Assembly (NCBI RefSeq): GCF_017562075.2
Contig: NC_054082.1
Coordinates: 10,245,050 to 10,309,049, forward strand
Origin: Anopheles merus
Lineage: Eukaryota > Arthropoda > Insecta > Diptera > Culicidae
DNA: 64,000 nucleotides
Direction of reading: 5' to 3'
Shown here: piece after piece, positions 61,766 through 64,000 of the stretch
Numbering within the stretch: position 1 is the first letter of the stretch
Layout of the letters: each line of letters starts with the position of its first letter
Notes under the pieces: model-generated
Told to the model about the DNA's origin: nothing
The model's database searches: none
The model's input: the letters and a program-made list of their open reading frames with translations, nothing else
Made by a program: the position numbers and the translations under genes

Positions 61766-61916
61766 ATTGACAGTCCGATAAATACGATGCGAATGATTCA
61801 ATACAAAACGGTGCAAGGACGAGGGTCGAGGGGAAGCGATCGAAATCATCTCTAACAAACAAAAAAAAAGCACCCCGTCAGACTCGTCTCCGTTCGGTTG
61901 GCTCCTCATCGAAAGG

Positions 61917-62078
61917 TCATTTAAATTTCTCAGTTGCCCGATTTCCTGGAGCCTTGTCGCCTGCCGCTGCCGTCTGCTCCTCGTCACGCCGACGGTTGGC
62001 GGGTGGTGCGGGAATGTGCATCCTTCGCATCGGGGCGTAGAAACGGATTGGCTGCACATGCACAATCGGAGGACGATC
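61917..62078 (-). CDS. Probable terminal coding exon of an unrecognised minus-strand gene
   Basis: After a pyrimidine-containing tract and acceptor TTATGTTAG (minus strand), a phase-0 exon encodes 53 residues and a TGA. It starts DRPPIVHVQPIRFYAPMRRM, continues HIPAPPANRRRDEEQ and ends GNRATEKFK. It has protein-like composition, a good 3' splice site and a poly(A) signal 150 bp downstream. I do not recognise the family. Upstream exons must lie at higher coordinates, possibly at 63208-63283 and beyond the window edge. Confidence 0.5.
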   Translation of the reverse strand, partial: DRPPIVHVQPIRFYAPMRRMHIPAPPANRRRDEEQTAAAGDKAPGNRATEKFK

Positions 62079-63207
62079 CTAACATAAATCGACAGCAGGG
62101 GGTCATTTGATACTGTTCGCTTTATAAATCATCTACGCGAACGATCGCCATGCGACGGCGAAGGAGACGAATCCGTTGGTGGAGAAGCACGCAGTACGCA
62201 GTAAAATATGCATCCCCGCCTGGCACGGTCCAGCATTAGGCGGGAGCCAAATTAGAGCCAATTCCTTTCGTGAAGCTGTCCGAGTGGTTTGCAGAAGCAC
62301 TTCAAAGCCAAAAAATAACAAAACGCGGAGATAAAGAGCAAGAGCAGAGAGCGAGAGAGATTCAACCAAAAAGGATGAAAAAAAAGACAAGGGAACACCA
62401 AAACAGGGTGCATCTTTGCAGACGGATGGACGCTGAACCTCCTTGAGCGCTCGCCCCAAAACGGGGACCCATGGTGAAACGGCGTGGCATGGCGTAAAAA
62501 ATGAGGCTTTAAAAGGGTATGGTAATAATAACTCTTCACTGCCTGGGGTGGATAAACGCAGGCGGGAGTGGTAGCGAGTGGAGGATGCGATCGTGTACCG
62601 ATTGGTTTGGCATATTTTTTCCACCGAAACCGGCAGGCATGCTGGCTGCCTGGCTGGCTGGCTCGCTGGTGCGGCACAGGCCAATGGGGTGCCACCATGG
62701 GGAAGCGGGTGGCTCTGGCTTTTCCTTTGGGGAGCAGCAATTTTTTAATTTATATTTTGGAATTAAGATACGTTTAGGGCTGTAAATATGAGTGCAGCTC
62801 GCACGTGAGTTTATGCTAGTTTTTGGCGGGTAAGCAAAAACCTTTTTTTTTAACATACGAAACGATTCGGCTCGAATCGGAATTGCCCATCCATAAAGTG
62901 GTACCAATCAGCGCGATCGGGCCTTTGGCTTTTTTTTGTTGAGGCAACCCACGCCCAACTTTCCAGCCATAGCCAATGATCCGTGGCACGAACGCGACGG
63001 AGCAGTGAAAGGAACCTCGTAGGGATGTGCTACACAAGATGGGTGACGCCTGACACTGGTGACGCACAGGGAGGGAACGGTGAGACGCAAAAGGTCTCGC
63101 GACTAACGAGGCCGTAGCCGGAGCAGCGAAACGGCGTGTGGGACGTGACGGCAGAGGAGCGAACGGGCAAAGAATAACAACATTATGAATCATAAAACTC
63201 AACTTAC
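62079..63207. other. Putative intron of the unknown minus-strand gene
   Basis: No exon recognised. If the flanking exons belong together, this is an intron of about 1.1 kb. Confidence 0.35.
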
Positions 63208-63283
63208 CGTATTACACCTTCCTACGGCGGGTTCGCTTGTAACGACGGGCACGATGCCCCTTGTACGCAGCATCCCCGCGGGG
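63208..63283 (-). CDS. Candidate upstream exon of the unknown minus-strand gene
   Basis: Two alternative readings both splice in phase 0 to the exon at 62078. (a) ATG 63273 opens 22 codons (MLRTRGIVPVVTSEPAV...) to a strong GTAAGT donor at 63207. (b) Acceptor CGGCAG opens 22 codons from 63283 in another frame (RGDAAYKGHRARRYKRTRRR, strongly basic) to a GTGTAA donor at 63217. Reading (b) would make a basic segment followed by DRPPIV. Neither is proven. The MITE inserted 25 bp upstream would affect (b) most. Confidence 0.3.
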
Positions 63284-63299
63284 CTGCCGGGACGACGGG

Positions 63300-63307
63300 C
63301 CCCGGGG
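63300..63307. repeat. 8-bp target-site duplication CCCCGGGG (left)
   Basis: The right copy is at 63899-63906. An 8-bp duplication is the hallmark of hAT transposases. The duplicated site is itself a perfect palindrome. Confidence 0.9.
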
Positions 63308-63398
63308 TAGTGATGGGTAATCCGGAGTGGAGTCATGGATCAACTCCGACTCCGGTGCGCAAAATATGACTCCGGCTCCGGATCATAACTGGATTCGA

Positions 63399-63560
63399 CT
63401 CCGGATCAGTCCGGATTACTCCGGAATACTCCGGATCACTCCGGATTACTCCGGATCACTCCGGATCGCTCCGGATCACTCCGGATCACTCTGGATCACT
63501 CCGGATCACTCCGGATCAGTCCGGATCAGTCCGGATCAGTCCGGATCAGTCCGGATCAGT
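63399..63560 (+). repeat. Minisatellite array, unit TCCGGATCAC/TCCGGATCAG
   Basis: About 16 units of 10 bp, the last five or so of the CAG variant. It is the left arm of an inverted pair within the MITE. Confidence 0.95.
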
Positions 63561-63635
63561 TTTCGTACATATTCGATGTACGACTTGAAAGTCAATGACC
63601 TCATCAAGAATTGTCTAAACGATATTGGACAGTCA

Positions 63636-63749
63636 TTCCGGATCCGGAGTGATCCGGAGTGATCCGGAGTAATCCGGAGTAATCCGGAGTGATCCGGAGT
63701 AATCCGGAGTAACCCGGAGTTATCCGGAGTAATCCGGAGTGATCCGGAC
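63636..63749 (-). repeat. Inverted minisatellite array, unit GATCCGGAGT
   Basis: About 11 units, the reverse complement of the left array, separated from it by about 75 bp. The two can pair as a long hairpin. Confidence 0.95.
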
Positions 63750-63787
63750 TCGGAGTTGATGAGTCCGAGGGTTTTCCCGTATGCACT

Positions 63788-63803
63788 CCCCCCCCCCCCC
63801 CCC
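63788..63803. repeat. C16 homopolymer
   Basis: Sixteen consecutive C residues inside the MITE. The length is probably unstable and also prone to sequencing error. Confidence 0.9.
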
Positions 63804-64000
63804 GCTAAACAGTCCGGAGCAACTCCGAGTCCGACTCCGAGGGGTGCCGGAGTCGGATCGATCCGACTCCGGAAAAAAATTGTATTTACCCATCACTACC
63901 CCGGGGTGTGCGCGGAAGCCAATGTCAAGGATCGTTCGTGGGACGTGATTGGGTTGTTGTTATTCTCTCATTTCTTTCGTGGCGTGTTTTGTGTCCGTGT

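Larger units (their letters stand above)
63308..63898. mobile_element. hAT-type MITE, 591 bp
   Basis: Terminal inverted repeats TAGTGATGGGTAA / TTACCCATCACTA (13 bp, perfect) are flanked by 8-bp target duplications. There is no transposase frame, so this is a nonautonomous element that depends on a hAT transposase elsewhere. The interior is almost entirely minisatellite: one array of ~10-bp CCGGATCACT-type units (63399-63560), an 80-bp spacer, then the same unit in inverted orientation (63636-63749). A 16-bp C homopolymer (63788-63803) and CTCCGACTCCGG words lie beside the ends. Both arrays keep frames open that mean nothing. Confidence 0.93.

Noticed and set aside
63327..63786. Open frames within the MITE arrays
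   Set aside because: They encode only the 10-bp repeat read in three frames (Ser/Gly/Asp/His periodic peptide). MITEs carry no genes.

Overview
This window is nuclear DNA of a dipteran insect, most likely an Anopheles mosquito. Three things point there: intron-containing genes with short GT-AG introns, protein families whose closest remembered relatives are Drosophila and mosquito proteins, and a tRNA-derived SINE of about 200 bp matching the SINE200 type known from Anopheles. The species call is inference; no database was searched. There are no bacterial-type features.

Layout. Positions 1-1000 are repeat-rich: a diverged tRNA-like SINE head, a CGATTCCGGA-type minisatellite and a hAT-like right end. 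From about 3.2 to 26.4 kb lies one large plus-strand gene for a ClC-2-type chloride channel. Eight constant exons (21133-24750) carry the channel core and two CBS domains. At least four alternative N-terminal coding starts (5781, 8224, 12232 plus 12592, and 18685) lie in the 15 kb upstream, and all leave their last exon in phase 0 to join the constant exon at 21133. Its poly(A) signal at 26347 faces that of the next gene, a minus-strand perilipin (Lsd1 family; five predicted coding exons, 29464 to 26665). Divergent from perilipin is a three-exon plus-strand gene for the complex I subunit NDUFC2/B14.5b (30297-30836).

From 31 to 61.7 kb I find no conventional gene. This is AT-rich or microsatellite-rich noncoding DNA holding an intact-looking but internally deleted Ty3/Gypsy (Mag-like) LTR retrotransposon (40839-44382, identical 141-bp LTRs, 5-bp target duplication). 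There is also a possible 52-residue membrane microprotein gene (minus, 40379-40221). At the right edge is a plausible terminal exon of an unrecognised minus-strand gene (62078-61917, with a poly(A) signal) and possibly its upstream exon near 63208-63283. A 591-bp hAT-type MITE (63308-63898) with an 8-bp target duplication sits close by. It carries two oppositely oriented CCGGATCACT minisatellite arrays that could fold into a long hairpin.

Functional picture: a chloride channel with promoter-linked N-terminal diversity, a lipid-droplet coat protein and a respiratory-chain subunit are housekeeping or metabolic neighbours with no operon-like link. The novelty is mainly in the mobile elements and in the alternative 5' exon cluster.
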